35,481 nt of DNA from Streptomyces sp. sk2.1 (lineage in GTDB: Bacteria > Actinomycetota > Actinomycetes > Streptomycetales > Streptomycetaceae), in the NCBI RefSeq assembly GCF_008120935.1, contig NZ_RDBO01000036.1, forward strand, positions 66 to 35,546, written 5' to 3'. Shown here in pieces: positions 1-9,100 of the stretch (its first letter is position 1; every line of letters begins with the position of its first letter). Both the position numbers and the translations under genes were made by a program. The notes beneath the pieces are model-generated. The model was given only the letters and a program-made list of their open reading frames with translations. It was not told the origin of the DNA and made no database searches.

Positions 1-1
1 C

Positions 2-304
2 CTCGTCCCCGCCCACACCGTGCCCCCACGACGGCGCTGGATCATCACCATGGACGGGGCCGCCATGAACCTGTGGGACGCGGAACCCCTTCCCGGTACC
101 CGGTGCCGCATCGCGCACCACACGGTCTGCCCCCGCCTCCGGCCCGAGGACCCCTGGCCCTGGACCGCCGTGCTCCGGCAGGAGAACGACCGCAGGACGC
201 AGCGCCTGTTCGATCTCCCCGACGACCGGGGGCCGCGCAACGGCTGGGACCACCGCGACGACTGGGACCTTCCTGACGACTGGGGTCTTCCGGACACGGG
301 CTGA
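2..304 (+). CDS. C-terminal end of an unknown protein (5' partial)
   Basis: The frame is open from the first bases of the window and ends with TGA at 302-304, so the start lies outside. About 100 residues are visible. The central part is Trp/Arg/Pro rich, and the last 30 residues are acidic with repeated Asp-Asp-Trp and Leu-Pro-Asp motifs (DDWDLPDDWGLP), typical of a low-complexity tail. I do not recognise a family. It converges on the minus-strand esterase that ends at 367. The support is only an open frame reaching the window edge, and long open frames on the opposite strand exist too, so the reality of the gene is uncertain. Confidence 0.4.
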   Translation, partial: LVPAHTVPPRRRWIITMDGAAMNLWDAEPLPGTRCRIAHHTVCPRLRPEDPWPWTAVLRQENDRRTQRLFDLPDDRGPRNGWDHRDDWDLPDDWGLPDTG

Positions 305-366
305 CACCCACGGGCCGTGCCGTTGTCCGTGGTCGCAGTCGTGGCCGTGCCCCTCCTCGTGGGGTC

Positions 367-1389
367 TCAGAGGCGCAGGACGCGCCGGAGCCAGCGGGTA
401 CGGGCGTCGAGGGCGTCCCGGCTGAGGGCCGCCCGCGGTGCGAGGGTGTCGAAGCCGTGGAAGGCCCCGGGCCATACGTGCAGTTCGGCCCGGCCCCCGG
501 CCTGCCAGATCGCATTGGCGTAGGCCACGCCCTCGTCCCTGAAGGTCTCGGCCGAACCGACCTCGATGTAGGCCGGGGGAAGTCCGGACAGGTCCGTCGC
601 ACGGGCGGGAGCCGCGTAGGGCGGCAGGTCCGCGGCGCCGTACCGGTCGCCCAACAGCGCCTGCCACGCGGTCGCGTTGGAGGTCCGGTCCCAGGTGTCG
701 ACGCCGGCCATCTGATGGCTGGAGAAGGTGTTCCCGCGGTCGTCGAGCATCGGGCACAGGAGCAGCTGCCCGACCGGCGCGGGCCCGGCCCGGTCGCGGG
801 TGAGCAGGGCGAGCGCCGCGGCGAGTCCGCCACCGGCGCTCTTCCCCCCGACGACGACGCGGTCCGCGTCGATACCGAGTCCGTCCGCGTGCGCGACCGC
901 CCGGACGAAACCGGCGTAGCAGTCCTCCAGCGGGTCGGGGTATCGCACCCGCGGTGCCAGCCGGTACTCGACGGAGACGACGGCCAGCCCCAGCGGGAGA
1001 GCCCATTCGCGCAGCAGCCGGGGAAGCACGGACCACGCGTTGCCCATGATCATCCCGCCGCCGTGCATGTAGTACAGCAGGGGCAGCGACCCGGTGATCC
1101 CGGCGGGCCGTGCGCTCACGAGCGTCACGTCCGGGCCGCCCGGCGCTCCCGGCACCCGCAACTCGTCCACCTCGAAGCGGCCGTCGGCCCGGAGCTCCCG
1201 GACCGTCGGCCGGGGCCGGGCCGAGGCGTCCCGCTCCTGCCGGGCCGCGAGGTTCTCCGGGGTGAACGGCTCCCTCGCCCCGCCCCCCGAACCCGCCAGC
1301 GCCGCGCCCAGTTCGGGGTCGAGAGGGGGAGGAACGTTCCGAGTCGCCGGGACGGGGCCGGCCTCCGACCGCATGTCGTCGACGCTCAT
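367..1389 (-). CDS. Alpha/beta hydrolase, hormone-sensitive-lipase (HSL) type esterase
   Basis: Predicted cytoplasmic carboxylesterase/lipase of 340 residues, normal for the HSL (family IV) group. The oxyanion-hole motif HGGG is at residues 109-112 and the nucleophile elbow GKSAG puts the catalytic Ser at 184. The likely acid is Asp285 (ETFRDEG) and the base His311 (PGAFHGF). The N-terminal 90 residues form the expected cap region (LDPELGAAL...). I chose ATG at 1389; the frame runs 37 codons further upstream but that part is Arg/Pro rich and unlike the family. Another in-frame ATG lies at 1374. No strong ribosome-binding site is visible. It is divergent from the first S8 peptidase locus and shares the intergenic region with it. 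Substrate unknown. Confidence 0.88.
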   Translation of the reverse strand: MSVDDMRSEAGPVPATRNVPPPLDPELGAALAGSGGGAREPFTPENLAARQERDASARPRPTVRELRADGRFEVDELRVPGAPGGPDVTLVSARPAGITGSLPLLYYMHGGGMIMGNAWSVLPRLLREWALPLGLAVVSVEYRLAPRVRYPDPLEDCYAGFVRAVAHADGLGIDADRVVVGGKSAGGGLAAALALLTRDRAGPAPVGQLLLCPMLDDRGNTFSSHQMAGVDTWDRTSNATAWQALLGDRYGAADLPPYAAPARATDLSGLPPAYIEVGSAETFRDEGVAYANAIWQAGGRAELHVWPGAFHGFDTLAPRAALSRDALDARTRWLRRVLRL

Positions 1390-1503
1390 GACGGACCACC
1401 CTGCCGGGAAGGGTTCCCCCGGGCGGGGAGCGCTCGTGCGAGATCCATGACGCGTAGTCAACCACCTGCCGCGCCTGTCGCGGGCGGGACCTTGTCGCAT
1501 TTC

Positions 1504-1516
1504 TGATGTGACATCA
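1504..1516. promoter_or_regulatory. 13-bp palindrome in the esterase/S8 divergent intergenic region
   Basis: TGATGT-G-ACATCA is a perfect inverted repeat with a one-base centre, between the divergently transcribed esterase and the first peptidase leader. It could be an operator half-shared by both genes. No cognate regulator is assigned, and a 13-bp palindrome can arise by chance. Confidence 0.25.
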
Positions 1517-1583
1517 CAAACCTTGTGTCTTCAGGCCATTCAGGAATCCTCGTCCCGGAAGCACCGGACAGTCATCCGGTCGA

Positions 1584-1712
1584 TTCCTGTGACGGGTTTG
1601 CGGCATGGGTGGAAACCGCCACTGCCGATCGGTTGTCCCGGCCCGCGCAGGGCCCGAAAGTGGCTGCTGAATGCAGCAAGTACTTCTTTCTCGCGACGAG
1701 TAGGAGACGCTC
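1584..1712 (+). promoter_or_regulatory. Conserved leader of S8 peptidase 1 (copy A of a duplicated 5' region)
   Basis: This stretch aligns without gaps to 5978-6106 upstream of the second peptidase. Over 1591-1778 against 5985-6172, I count 158 of 188 identical positions (about 84%). The last 50 bases before the upstream ORF are the most conserved. Two small hairpins are visible: GCTGC-TGAAT-GCAGC at 1663-1677 and CTCG-CGA-CGAG at 1690-1700, the latter touching the Shine-Dalgarno sequence TAGGAG. In copy B the second stem keeps pairing through a G-C to G-U change. The region therefore looks like a transcribed 5' leader rather than only a promoter. The exact promoter is not recognisable. Confidence 0.6.
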
Positions 1713-1778
1713 ATGCATCCCCCGAACCACTTTTGCGGCGGACCCGGAACAACGACACCCCGGAAGGTCTTGTGGTGA
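1713..1778 (+). CDS. Putative 21-residue leader peptide upstream of S8 peptidase 1
   Basis: A short open frame begins with ATG at 1713 after an excellent ribosome-binding site (TAGGAGACGCTC then ATG). It encodes 21 residues beginning MHPPNHF and ending RKVLW. Its TGA (1776-1778) overlaps a GTG start (1775-1777) as GTGA, in frame with the peptidase. The same frame, with the same length and an identical 4-nt overlap geometry, occurs at 6107-6172. Between the copies there are seven codon differences and no indels, but six of the seven change the residue. The position and length of the ORF are therefore kept better than its peptide sequence. Likely role: translational coupling or a leader-peptide type control of the protease. 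Expression is unproven. Confidence 0.5.
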   Translation: MHPPNHFCGGPGTTTPRKVLW

Positions 1779-4700
1779 GGCTTTCCGGTGGGTCGCCTCC
1801 ACCCGTTCCCGGTGGCACGGGTCGGCGAATGCCTGGTTTCACGCGCTCCCGCTCCTCCTCGAAGAAGGTCATCACCCTGATGAGACGGCCCCGACCGACC
1901 GAACCGACCAGGACCCCGACCTCCCCGGCCGCCTCCGTGGCCCACCCGCTGACACGCCGTCCGGTGCGGACGGTCCTGGGACTGCTCACCGCGGCCTGTG
2001 CGGCCGGAACGCTTTCCATCCTCCCGGTTGCCACCGCCGCCGAGACGTCGGCATCCCGGGCCGCCCGGCCGCAGCAGGACAGCCCCGTCGTCGCCACGCA
2101 CGAGCTCACCCTCGTCACCGGCGAAGTGGTGACGCTGGAACGTCGTGCCAACGGCTTCCAGGCGGCCACGGTCGAGCCCGCGACCGACGGCGTGCCGGCG
2201 GCGTTCACCTCGATGAAGGTGGGCGACGAGGTCTACGTCATTCCCGACAAGGCACAGCCCTACCTCGCCGCGAACGAACTCGACCGCGAGCTGTTCAACG
2301 TCACCAAGCTGGTCGAGTACGGCTACGACGACGCACACCGTCCCGTCGTACCGCTGATCGCGACCTACGGGGGCGCGCCGGGCAAGGCCGGCAAGGCACT
2401 CGAACGGGACGCGCCGGCCGGCTCGGTGAAGAAGGACGAGCTGCCCAGTGCCAACGCGGTGGCGCTGCACGCCGGCAAGAAGAAGGCGGCGACGTTCTGG
2501 GAGGCGGTCGACGACGACAGCACCGCCGCGACGAAGGCACCGAAGCTCGCCGGCGGCATCAAGAAGCTCTGGCTCGACAAGCCGGTGCGCGTCGCTCTGG
2601 ACCGGAGCGTGCCGCAGATCGGCGCACCGGAGGCGTGGGCGGCCGGCTACGACGGCACCGGCACCAAGGTGGCCGTCCTCGACACCGGTATCGACCCCGA
2701 CCACCCCGATGTGGCGGGGCGGGTGAAGAAGGCGCAGAACTTCACCGACGACCCCGATACGGTCGATCACCACGGCCACGGCACGCATGTCGCCTCGACC
2801 ATCGCAGGCTCGGGTGCCGCGTCGGGCGGCAGGCTCAAGGGTGTGGCGCCGGGCGCCGACCTCTACATCGGCAAGGTCCTCGACACGGCCGGTTCGGGCT
2901 CCGAGTCGGGGGTCATCGGCGGCATGGAGTGGGCAGCCGCCCAGGGTGCGGACGTCATCAGCATGAGCCTGGGCGGTTCGGTTCCCAGCGACGGCACCGA
3001 CCCGATCAGCCAGGCCGTCGACCAGCTCACCGAGTCCTCCGGATCGTTGTTCGTCATCGCGGCCGGCAACGAGGGCCCGGGCAAGGGGACCGTGAGCTCG
3101 CCCGGTGCCGCCGAGGACGCGCTGACCGTCGGCGCGGTGTCCAAGCAGGACCAGCTCGCGAACTTCTCCAGCCGCGGCCCGGTCAAGGAGACCTTCGCGG
3201 TCAAGCCTGAGATCACCGCACCGGGCGTGGGCATCGTCGCCGCGCGCGCCGCCGGCACCTCGATGGGCACCCCCGTCGATGCCGACTACACCTCGGCCAA
3301 CGGCACCTCGATGGCCACCCCGCACGTGTCCGGCGCAGCGGCGATCCTCGCCCAGCGCCACCCCGACTGGTCCGCCGACCGGCTCAAGCAGGTGCTGGTC
3401 AGCACCGCCGAGCAGGGCTCGTACAGCGCCTACCAGGGTGGTAACGGCCGCGTCGACGTGCCCAGGGCGATCGACGCCACCGTCTACTCCAGCCCCGCCG
3501 TCGTCAGTATGGGCAAGAAGTCGGCCGAGAGCGCGCCGGTGACCAGGACGGTCGACTACATCAACACCTCCGCGACGGACACCACGCTGTCGCTCCGCCT
3601 GTTCGGCGCCGGAGAGACGGCGCCCCCGCCGGACGGCATGTTCACGCTCAGCGCCAACAGCGTGACGATCCCGGCGAACTCCACCGCGAGCGTGACGGTG
3701 ACCTACCACCCCGAGCTCGGCGCCGTGGGCGACTACACCGGTGTCATCACCGCCACCGCGGTCGACGGCACCGCGATCCGCACCACCGTCGGCGCCACGA
3801 AGGACGTGCCCACCGTCGACCTCACCCTCAACACGATCGACCGGAACGGAGACCCGGCGAACGGCGAACTCGTGGTGTTCGACCTGGACAACGGGGTCGC
3901 CCAACAGGTCTTCCCCCAGGGCGGAACCAAGACCGTCGCGGTGCCGCAGGGGCGTTACTCGGTCATGGGCTTGGTGTACACGAAGGACAAGGCCACGGGC
4001 ATAGCGGTGAGCAACACGCTTGCCGGTGAGCCCATGGTGGATCTGAAGGCGGACCGGACGATCACGATGGACGCCCGGCTGGGCAAGGAGGTCAAGGTCT
4101 CGACGCCCAAGGAGTCGCAGTCGAGCCAGTACAAGCTCGGATACCGCCAGCAGCTGCCCGGCAAGCGCGGGGTCGACTACATGAAGGGTACGTCGAGCCT
4201 GTTCGCGAAGCACGCCTACGCGGTGCCCACCGAGCCGGTGACGGACGGCACCTTCGAGTTCAACTTCCAGGACCGCAGGTACTCGCCGGTGATCCGGGCG
4301 TCCTACGCCGGGCGGGGAGGCCCGCTTCCGCTCACGCCGGTGACCTACGCGGCCCGGTTGTACGGCTCCAGCAAGCTCCAGGCGGTCGACGCCGGCACGG
4401 GACGGCCGGAGGACCTGGCCGGCAAGGACCTCGACGGCAGGATCGCGGTCGTCACCCGCGACGCCACCCTGAAGGTCGTCGACCAGATCGCCGCGGCGGC
4501 CGGCGCCGGAGCGAAGGCAGCGGTCGTCGTCAACGACCGGCCCGGCGTCTACGCCACCATCGTGCCGCGCGCCACCGGCACCGCCATACCGGCCTGGAGC
4601 CTCACCCAGGACGAGGGCGCGGTGCTCTTCGGCCGGATGGCCGACGGTCCCACGCGGATCAACCTCCAGGGCATCAAGAAGAACCCCTACGTGTACAACA

Positions 4701-5701
4701 TCGCGCTGATGGTTCCCGGTGGAATTCCGGCCGACCCCACCGACACGGTCACCGCGGGGAACTCGGCCATGGTGAAGGCCCACTACCGCAGCACCAGAGG
4801 CACTCTGATCGGCGACACCACCTCGGCGATCCGTCCGGGAGAATCCTTCATCACCCAACTCGTGGACTTCTTCGACGCGCCGACGGACCGGGAGGAGTGG
4901 TACTCCACCGGCAGCAAGTGGCCGGCGATGAAGGACATGGGGTGGTGGCACACGGTCTACCCGGACCGCAAGGACATCGTCACCGGCATGAGAGACCTCA
5001 TCCGCAACTACGGCCCGGGCGAGCGGCGCGAGGAGACCTGGCTGGGCGCGGTGAACGGACCGCCCGGACCGGAGAGCACCCTTGCGTTCCGCGACGGTGA
5101 CAAGGTCACCCTCAATATGCAGGAGATGAGCGACAGCCAGCCCGGACACTACGCCTACTTCCAGGGCGACAACGGCACCACGTCGACGGTACGGCTGTAC
5201 CAGGACGGCGAACTCCTCAAGGAACAGGGCTGGTTCACACTCACGACGCTGCCGGTCGACCCCGACCCGGCGACCTACCGGATCACCATGGACACCACGC
5301 ACCCGGAGTGGTTCCCGCTGTCCACCGAGGTCGGCACCGCGTGGACGTTCAAGTCCGCCCGGCCCGCGAACGGCAAGGAGGATCTGGCACTGCTCTGGCC
5401 GAGGTACGGCCTGGACCTGGACGCGGAGAACACCACCCGGGGCGGCAGGAACTACCAGTTCGACCTGTCGTTCGTCCTCCAGAACGGCGCCGCCCCGGAC
5501 ATCGACGAGGTCGAGGTGGAAACGTCCGCCGACGACGGTGCCACCTGGCAGCCCGCGAAGGTCGGGAACAGGAGCGACGGCGGCTACAAGGTGTCCGTGC
5601 GCAACCCGGATTCGGGCCATGTGTCCCTGCGCATCAAGGCACAGGACACCGACGGCAGCAGGATCGAGCAGACCCTGATCAAGGCGTACGCCGTTCGCTG
5701 A
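1775..5701 (+). CDS. Secreted S8 family serine peptidase 1 (large multidomain subtilase)
   Basis: Extracellular subtilisin-like endopeptidase. Counting from GTG 1775 (1308 residues), the catalytic triad is Asp303 (VAVLDTG), His335 (HGHGTHVAS) and Ser512 (NGTSMATPH), with the oxyanion Asn in IAAGNEG. A propeptide-like region (LTLVTGEVVTLE) precedes the domain. After it come an Fn3-like beta domain (about 575-670), an Ig-like segment (GRYSVMG), a protease-associated-like domain (about 880-960) and a final beta-sandwich (about 1169-1308). GTG 1775 overlaps the leader-peptide stop, has GGAAGG 7 nt upstream, and aligns with the start of peptidase 2. It would give an unusually long Arg/Pro-rich N-region before the hydrophobic signal core. 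ATG 1880 gives 1273 residues and a more normal signal peptide, so the start is unresolved. A strong terminator follows. Confidence 0.93.
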   Translation: MRLSGGSPPPVPGGTGRRMPGFTRSRSSSKKVITLMRRPRPTEPTRTPTSPAASVAHPLTRRPVRTVLGLLTAACAAGTLSILPVATAAETSASRAARPQQDSPVVATHELTLVTGEVVTLERRANGFQAATVEPATDGVPAAFTSMKVGDEVYVIPDKAQPYLAANELDRELFNVTKLVEYGYDDAHRPVVPLIATYGGAPGKAGKALERDAPAGSVKKDELPSANAVALHAGKKKAATFWEAVDDDSTAATKAPKLAGGIKKLWLDKPVRVALDRSVPQIGAPEAWAAGYDGTGTKVAVLDTGIDPDHPDVAGRVKKAQNFTDDPDTVDHHGHGTHVASTIAGSGAASGGRLKGVAPGADLYIGKVLDTAGSGSESGVIGGMEWAAAQGADVISMSLGGSVPSDGTDPISQAVDQLTESSGSLFVIAAGNEGPGKGTVSSPGAAEDALTVGAVSKQDQLANFSSRGPVKETFAVKPEITAPGVGIVAARAAGTSMGTPVDADYTSANGTSMATPHVSGAAAILAQRHPDWSADRLKQVLVSTAEQGSYSAYQGGNGRVDVPRAIDATVYSSPAVVSMGKKSAESAPVTRTVDYINTSATDTTLSLRLFGAGETAPPPDGMFTLSANSVTIPANSTASVTVTYHPELGAVGDYTGVITATAVDGTAIRTTVGATKDVPTVDLTLNTIDRNGDPANGELVVFDLDNGVAQQVFPQGGTKTVAVPQGRYSVMGLVYTKDKATGIAVSNTLAGEPMVDLKADRTITMDARLGKEVKVSTPKESQSSQYKLGYRQQLPGKRGVDYMKGTSSLFAKHAYAVPTEPVTDGTFEFNFQDRRYSPVIRASYAGRGGPLPLTPVTYAARLYGSSKLQAVDAGTGRPEDLAGKDLDGRIAVVTRDATLKVVDQIAAAAGAGAKAAVVVNDRPGVYATIVPRATGTAIPAWSLTQDEGAVLFGRMADGPTRINLQGIKKNPYVYNIALMVPGGIPADPTDTVTAGNSAMVKAHYRSTRGTLIGDTTSAIRPGESFITQLVDFFDAPTDREEWYSTGSKWPAMKDMGWWHTVYPDRKDIVTGMRDLIRNYGPGERREETWLGAVNGPPGPESTLAFRDGDKVTLNMQEMSDSQPGHYAYFQGDNGTTSTVRLYQDGELLKEQGWFTLTTLPVDPDPATYRITMDTTHPEWFPLSTEVGTAWTFKSARPANGKEDLALLWPRYGLDLDAENTTRGGRNYQFDLSFVLQNGAAPDIDEVEVETSADDGATWQPAKVGNRSDGGYKVSVRNPDSGHVSLRIKAQDTDGSRIEQTLIKAYAVR

Positions 5702-5724
5702 CCCGCAGCAGCCCTTTCCCGACC

Positions 5725-5763
5725 GTACCCCTGGCGCAAGATGCGCCCTTGCGCCAGGGGTAC
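5725..5763 (+). terminator. Strong intrinsic terminator after S8 peptidase 1
   Basis: A perfect 16-bp inverted repeat (GTACCCCTGGCGCAAG and its complement) encloses a 7-base loop, 24 bp after the stop codon. There is no long T tract, as is usual in Streptomyces. It separates the first peptidase from the leader of the second, so the two are probably transcribed separately. Confidence 0.85.
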
Positions 5764-5977
5764 TTCCTTGTGCCGGAAATCAAATGCCTGCTGTTTCCGT
5801 GCATTTCCGGGATCGGTCGCGTTCTTGAAAGGGGTGGGCATTTCCGGGATTCCTGACGCATGTCTCGGACCGCTTGGCGCACCACATCATCGGGTCGGTT
5901 CCGGATCGGCTGACGCGGGGCCGGAGATCTTCCCTCCGACGAACGCCTTGGCGTTCCTCCGCCGGGTTCTCGATCCA
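5764..5977. other. Intergenic region before leader B, with a 13-bp direct repeat
   Basis: No gene is supported here. A 13-bp direct repeat GCATTTCCGGGAT occurs at 5801-5813 and 5838-5850, with starts 37 bp apart. This stretch is slightly less GC-rich than the flanking genes and probably carries the promoter of the second peptidase. No clear -35/-10 pair was identified. Confidence 0.4.
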
Positions 5978-6106
5978 TTGCCGTGTCGGGTTTACGTCAT
6001 GGAAGAAAGCCGCCACGGCCAATCGGTTGCCTCGGTCCGTGCAGAGCCCGAAAGTATCTGCCGAATGCAGCAAGTAATTCTCTCTCGCGATGAGTAGGAG
6101 ACGCTC
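5978..6106 (+). promoter_or_regulatory. Conserved leader of S8 peptidase 2 (copy B)
   Basis: Ungapped counterpart of 1584-1712. The hairpin CTGC-CGAAT-GCAG (6058-6070) and the RBS-proximal hairpin CTCG-CGA-TGAG (6084-6094) are kept, followed by the identical TAGGAGACGCTC before the short ORF. Conservation includes the noncoding part, which favours an RNA-level or regulator-binding function shared by both proteases. Confidence 0.6.
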
Positions 6107-6172
6107 ATGCATCCCCCGCACCACTTTCACGGCGAACCCGGAACAACGGCATCTCGGAAGGTCCTGCGATGA
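6107..6172 (+). CDS. Putative 21-residue leader peptide upstream of S8 peptidase 2
   Basis: Second copy of the short frame. ATG 6107 follows TAGGAG with 6-nt spacing. It encodes 21 residues beginning MHPPHHF and ending RKVLR, and its TGA (6170-6172) overlaps the peptidase ATG (6169-6171) as ATGA. The His-rich N-terminus and the Gly-Thr-Thr centre match copy A. Arrangement and length are conserved, although most nucleotide differences alter residues. Candidate translational-coupling or regulatory peptide; not demonstrated. Confidence 0.5.
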   Translation: MHPPHHFHGEPGTTASRKVLR

Positions 6173-9100
6173 GGCGTCTCGGGCGACGACTGGCCACCGC
6201 GGTCGCCGGCGTCACCATCCTCGGAACGGTCATGGCGAGCACCGCGGCGAACGCCTCCGATCCGACTTCGGCTCCGTCCGCCACCACTTCCCCCGACCTG
6301 CCCGCATCGGTCGGTGACAGCCTCCTCAAGGCCGCTGCCGGGAACCGGGCGAACCTGACGCTGACTCTGGTGACCGGCGACAAGGTACAGATCGGCATCA
6401 CCAAGGACCGGAAGCCGGTCGTCCGTGAGATCGTGCCCGCGACGCGGCCCGGGAACGAATCGGTTCTCTTTCGCACCGTCACCAGGAACGACCAGGTCTA
6501 CGTCGTACCGGAGGACGCGTTGGCGCTGCTCCGTGCCGACGTGCTGGACTGGGAGCTCTTCAACCTCGCCAAGCTGGCCGACTGGACGGCCGAGGGCAGG
6601 ACCGGCGAGGTCCCGGTGATCGCCGCGTACGCCGGCAGGACCGGCGCCCGGACGGCGAAGCCCCCCACCGGTACGACCGCCGGGGCCGTCCTGCCGAGCA
6701 TCAACGCCCGCTCGATGACCGTCAAGGGCAACGGCCAGTGGTGGCGTGAGGTACGGAAGAAGAACACCGGCAAGTCCGCCTCCCCGGCGACCGGCCCGCT
6801 GGCCGGGGTGGGGAAGGTGTGGCTGGACGAGTTGACGAAGCTGCAGCTCGACCAGTCCGTACCGCAGATCGGCGCGCCCGCCGCCTGGGAACGCGGCTAC
6901 GACGGTTCGGACGTGAAGGTCGCGGTGCTGGACAGCGGCGTCGATGCCACCCACCCCGATCTCGTCGGCCGGATCGCCGAGGCGGTCGACTTCACCGACA
7001 GCCCGAACGGTCCGGTGGACGAACACGGACACGGTACCCATGTGGCATCCACGATCGCCGGTACGGGCAAGGCATCCGACGGGCTGCGCCGCGGTGTGGC
7101 GCCCGGTGCGAAGCTCGCCGTCGGCAGAGTCTGCGGTCCGGACGGCTCGTGCGCCGGCTCCGCGGTCATCGCCGGCATGGAGTGGGCCGCCAAGTCCGGT
7201 GCCGACGTGGTGAACATGAGCCTCGGCGGCGCGCCCAGCGACGGAACGGACCCGCTGAGCAGTTCGGTCAACGCGCTCAGCCGCACCTACGGAACCCTGT
7301 TCGTCATCGCCGCGGGCAACGCCGGCCCGGACGCCGAGACGGTCGGGTCGCCGGGCGCCGCCGACGAGGCACTGACCGTCGCGGCCGTGGACAAGAGCGA
7401 CCGGATGGCCTCCTTCTCCAGCCGCGGACCTCGCGTCGGGGACGGCGCGGCCAAGCCGGACCTCGCGGCGCCGGGCGTCGCCATCGTCGCGGCCCGTGCC
7501 AAGGGCACCGGGATGGGCAAGCCCGTGGACGACCACTACACGTCCGCCAGCGGCACTTCCATGGCCACGCCCCACATGGCCGGTGCCGCGGCGATCATCG
7601 CCCAGCAGCACCCGGACTTCACCGGACGTCAGATCAAGGCGCTGCTGATGGCGACCGCCAAGGATCTCGGACACGACGTGTTCGCGCAGGGCGCCGGCCG
7701 GGTGGACGTGGCCCGCGCGATCGACCCGAAGATCATTCCGGACGGAAACCTGGCCTTCGGCCGAGCCGAGTACCCGCACTCGCCGGTGTCCAGGACGGTC
7801 ACCTACAGCAACTGGACCGACGAGCCGATCACCCTCTCGCTCTCCGCGTCGGCCACCTCCTCGGGCAAGCCCGCACCGGCGGGGCTCTTCACCCTCAGCG
7901 CCGACCAGGTCACCGTGCCCGCCAAGGGCTCGGCCGATGTGACGGTGACCATGGACGGCAGGGTGGTGGACAGCTCCGGGCAGTACGGCGCGTACACCGG
8001 CGTCCTGACCGCCGAGGACGGCGCGGGGGAAGTGCTCGGAACGTCGCGGATCTCGACCTTCGTGGAGCCGATCCGCCACGACCTGACCATCAAGGTCATA
8101 CCTCCGACCGGTGCCACCGATGTCTCGTACGGCAGCGCGCTGATCGTCCCGGTCGACGAGGACGAGCTGAACCTGTACGAGAAGCCGCTGACGGCACCGG
8201 GCGGCGAGACGATCAGGGCACGGGTCTTCGCTGGCACCGTCACGGCGGCCATCGGGGTGACGTGGCGGGACGCGACCGGTGAGCTGCAGAAGGCCGCACC
8301 GATGGTGCCGGAGGTGGAGGTCACCGGGGCGACCACGGTGGAACTGGACCTTCGGAAGGCCAAGCCCATCCGTGTGAACACCCCGGAGCGGACCGAGACC
8401 TACACGGCACTCTTCAAGACCGAGCGGACCTCCGTGGACGGGGACTGGGGCATCACGGCGTCGTTGACCGCCGAATACGGCCCCGCCGAGCCGAACTGGT
8501 GGGCACTGCCGACCGCCGGTGAAGTCGGCCTGGGCACGCTCGACTTCTACAGCCGGCACGTCCTGGTACCGCCGTCGGTGACGATGAAGGTCACGGGGAA
8601 CGGCGACCCCTTCGACCTGGGCGCCCGCTACGCGACACCGGACACCACCATCAACGGCGGCAACCAGAAGTGGACGAAGGACGGGAAGCCCGTATCCACT
8701 CTCGTGCGGTCGACGATCCCCCGACTGCCCGTCACCGGGAAGAAGTCCGTCGTCTACGCGGGCACCGGCTCGGCCGGGGAACTCGCCGAGGTCGATGCCA
8801 AGGGCGCGCTGGTGCTGCTGAAGCCGACCGACATCTGCGGAACGACCTGCGACTTCACCGCACTGCGCAAGCGAGTGGCGGAGGCTGCCGCCGAAGGCGC
8901 GGTCGGGGTGCTGGTGACCGGCGAAACCGATCGGGTCGCCCTGCTGAAGTACGAGTCGTTCCGTCAGTACAAGTGCGAGAACGGTCCCGACAGCTGCCCG
9001 CCGGTCGACCCGTACGCGGCGCTGCCGATCGTGACCGTACCCCCGGCCCGGGCCGCCGCGCTGATCCGGCGGATCGAGGACGGGGGCAAGTCCGGTGTAC

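Noticed and set aside
45..833. Long minus-strand frame opposite the window start and esterase
   Set aside because: Arg/Pro/Ser-rich translation with no motif; it overlaps the well-supported esterase and looks like a GC-rich shadow.
1540..1549. TCAGGAATCC shared, in opposite orientation, with 5847-5856 upstream of both peptidases
   Set aside because: A 10-bp match between two regions of this size is not unlikely by chance and lies outside the collinear leader alignment.
6090..6317. Frame starting MSRRRSC within leader B
   Set aside because: Its ATG is ACG in leader A, it lacks a ribosome-binding site, and it runs into peptidase 2 in another frame. The MHPP frame is the better candidate.
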